Part shown: one piece after another, positions 62,582-64,000 of the stretch
How positions within the stretch are numbered: the stretch's first letter is position 1
Layout of the letters: each line of letters begins with the position of its first letter
NCBI GenBank assembly: GCA_037127315.1
Contig: JBBBDQ010001270.1
Location: 2,174,501-2,238,500 of the forward strand
Direction: 5' to 3'
DNA from: Ascarosepion bandense
Lineage: Eukaryota; Mollusca; Cephalopoda; Sepiida; Sepiidae
DNA length: 64,000 nucleotides
Notes under the pieces: generated by a model
Told to the model about the DNA's origin: nothing
Database searches by the model: none
What the model saw: the letters and a program-made list of their open reading frames with translations, nothing else
Made by a program: the position numbers and the translations under genes

Positions 62582-63190
62582 GGGATGTGCGTTGTGGTAC
62601 AGTGGATATCGGAACGAGAAACCGGGGAGCCGAGTTCGAATTTCATTTGAATCCATTGTATTCACTTACGCGCAAATACCCTTGGGAAAGGTATTAATCT
62701 GTCTCTTCCTTCCAGTTATGGCTTAAATAGCAGGATAGACTGGGTTCTATAGCCTTTGTCGGCAACCAGTCTACCGTAGAAAGCAATGGCAACCTACTGC
62801 GGGATAATCTTCTGCCCAGTCAGTCATGTCTCTTTCGAGACATGAACGCCCAAGCCAGTATCACGTATAAACTAACTGACTGAATATAATAGTTGGATCA
62901 TAATTAAGGCTTATACTGGGCATAAAGTGGGGGATCAGTTTTATATTGTTATGAAGTTATAAACTGAACCCCCACTAATTAATACTTAATAATATAATAC
63001 ATCTCTTCTTCCTCTAGCTATGAGTCAAATGACAGGACAGATTGGGTTCTATAGCCTTTGTCGGCAACCAGTCTACCGCGGAAAGCAATGGCAACCTACT
63101 GCGGGATAATCTTCTGCCCAGTCAATCATGTCTCTTTCGAGACATGATCGCCCAAGCGTGTATCACGTATGGCACTTAACTGACTGACTA
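62582..63190 (+). mobile_element. SINE A dimer with palindromic linker, inside Penelope RT
   Basis: A full SINE A (62582-62884; A box TGGTACAGTGGATATCGG, B box GAGTTCGAATTTC) is followed by a ~115-bp linker holding a 49-bp palindrome (62927-62975, arms GTGGGGGATCAGTTT and AAACTGAACCCCCAC). A second SINE A tail (63000-63190) follows. CTATATAGAAA occurs at both junctions (about 62571 and 63189), consistent with a target duplication of the whole dimer. The same composite occurs inverted at 34236-34700. Confidence 0.8.
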
Positions 63191-63191
63191 T

Positions 63192-63672
63192 ATAGAAAAA
63201 CAATTAGCATAAATTCATGTCTTCTTAATTTTAATACTGAATGCCCCTAATTATATAAAAAAGCTGTTATAAAAAAACTTTATTCAATATTCACTGATAT
63301 GTTATTCCGAATCCATATTCTATAAAGAATTACAGAGGATTAAACAAACATTTGTTAACAATGGATTTCTTAACTCAGTTATTGATCAACAAATTAAAAT
63401 GTATCTCAATAAACTTAACAATACCTGTAACAATCTCGATAATATTAATAATAATTGTGCACATAGAAATAAGCATAACACTAATAAACTTATACTATTG
63501 CAACCAAATGCATAATAATTACAAACATGATGAAACAACACTCAAAAACATAATACGTAGATATGTTAAACAAATAAATAATAATGATAAACTTAAGCTC
63601 ATCATATATTATAAAAATTTAAAACAAATTGACTTCATAGTCTCTAAAAACCCCACAACCCCACAAAAATAA
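63192..63672 (+). pseudogene. Penelope-like RT, thumb region
   Basis: After the SINE dimer: ISINSCLLNFNTECP, then QRIKQTFVNNGFLNSVIDQQ, IKMYLNKLNN, and in another frame DETTLKNIIRRYVKQINNN and KLKLIIYYKNLKQIDF. These are typical of the segment between RT and endonuclease. Several frame changes. Confidence 0.7.
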
Positions 63673-63689
63673 ATTCTCTAGAGGAAACC

Positions 63690-64000
63690 AATGTAGTGTA
63701 TCAATTTACATGCCCGTTCAGAGATTGTATCTCGGGTATTAATCATAAACCCACCATATATATTGGTTTTACTACAACCACACTCTTCCGTAGACTTACC
63801 TGTCGCATTTCTGATCATTGGTCTTATAAACATTTCTTAAAAAAACATAGCCATGTATATAATATTAGACAGATTTTACTCGATGACATAAATACTCACA
63901 GATACACACAGTAAAAAGAACCTTCAGATATTGTTGGCTATTTACATTTAATCAAAGCAACCCACACTTAATAAAATCACATTTCAATCTGGTCACGAAC
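63690..64000 (+). pseudogene. Penelope-like GIY-YIG endonuclease, runs off window
   Basis: NVVYQFTCPFRDC, PTIYIGFTTTTLFRRLTC, then SDHWSYKHFLKKHSHVYN and RQILLDDINTHRYTQ-stop. The VYxFTCP...C start and the YIG strand followed by Arg/Leu fit the GIY-YIG endonuclease fused to Penelope RTs. The frame continues, with the stop, in the same pattern as at 6660-6900. The right end lies outside the window. Confidence 0.75.

Overview
The window reads as non-coding, repeat-saturated DNA of an invertebrate nuclear genome. I infer a mollusc, most likely a cephalopod (octopus-like). The inference rests on long (TA)n, (GAAA)n and (ATCT)n tracts, tRNA-derived SINEs, and decayed LINE, Penelope, Tc1/mariner, hAT, piggyBac-type and Helitron copies nested in one another. 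No sequence in the window names the species. I found no intact host gene, no rRNA and no convincing functional tRNA. Almost every open frame is a transposon remnant or a translated microsatellite.

Layout. 1-14 kb: antisense LINE reverse transcriptase split by a SINE, a Jockey/CR1-like LINE 3' end, Helitron ends, a SINE inside a SINE, a Penelope 3' end abutting a Tc1 remnant, a Tc1-type MITE, a hAT element with a visible 8-bp target duplication, and a mariner. 14-20.4 kb: one 5.7-kb array of about 38 units of ~154 bp, each holding a TTTC-rich core. 20.5-26 kb: LINE, a 323-bp foldback element, head-to-head Penelope 5' ends, a tRNA-like/hammerhead repeat and a Helitron. 26.2-27.2 kb: a diverged second block of the 154-bp satellite in inverse orientation. 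27.7 kb: a small promoter-like island. 28-40 kb: Helitrons, tandem LINE 3' ends, the best hammerhead ribozyme copy (30.6 kb), a nearly whole Tc1 element with ~225-bp inverted repeats, a SINE pair joined by a palindromic linker, an exon-like pseudogene and a second hammerhead copy (36.1 kb). 41-47 kb: a foldback element with a triplicated sub-repeat, two piggyBac-type MITEs and the longest LINE reverse transcriptase remnant. 47-58 kb: more Penelope 5' pairs, a SINE trimer, an ~85-bp satellite split by a mariner and by a complete non-autonomous Helitron, a LINE inversion and a second copy of the exon-like pseudogene inside a 115-bp minisatellite. 58-64 kb: Helitron 5' end, SINEs, structured repeat E, and a Penelope RT plus GIY-YIG endonuclease split by a SINE dimer and running off the window edge.

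The most interesting signal is a dispersed repeat family at 24.0, 30.5 and 36.0 kb. It joins a tRNA-like pol III promoter module (A and B boxes) to a type-I hammerhead self-cleaving ribozyme. One copy has every invariant core base and three paired stems. A second keeps stems I and III with compensatory changes. The arrangement recalls the schistosome Sm-alpha SINE-like hammerhead repeats.
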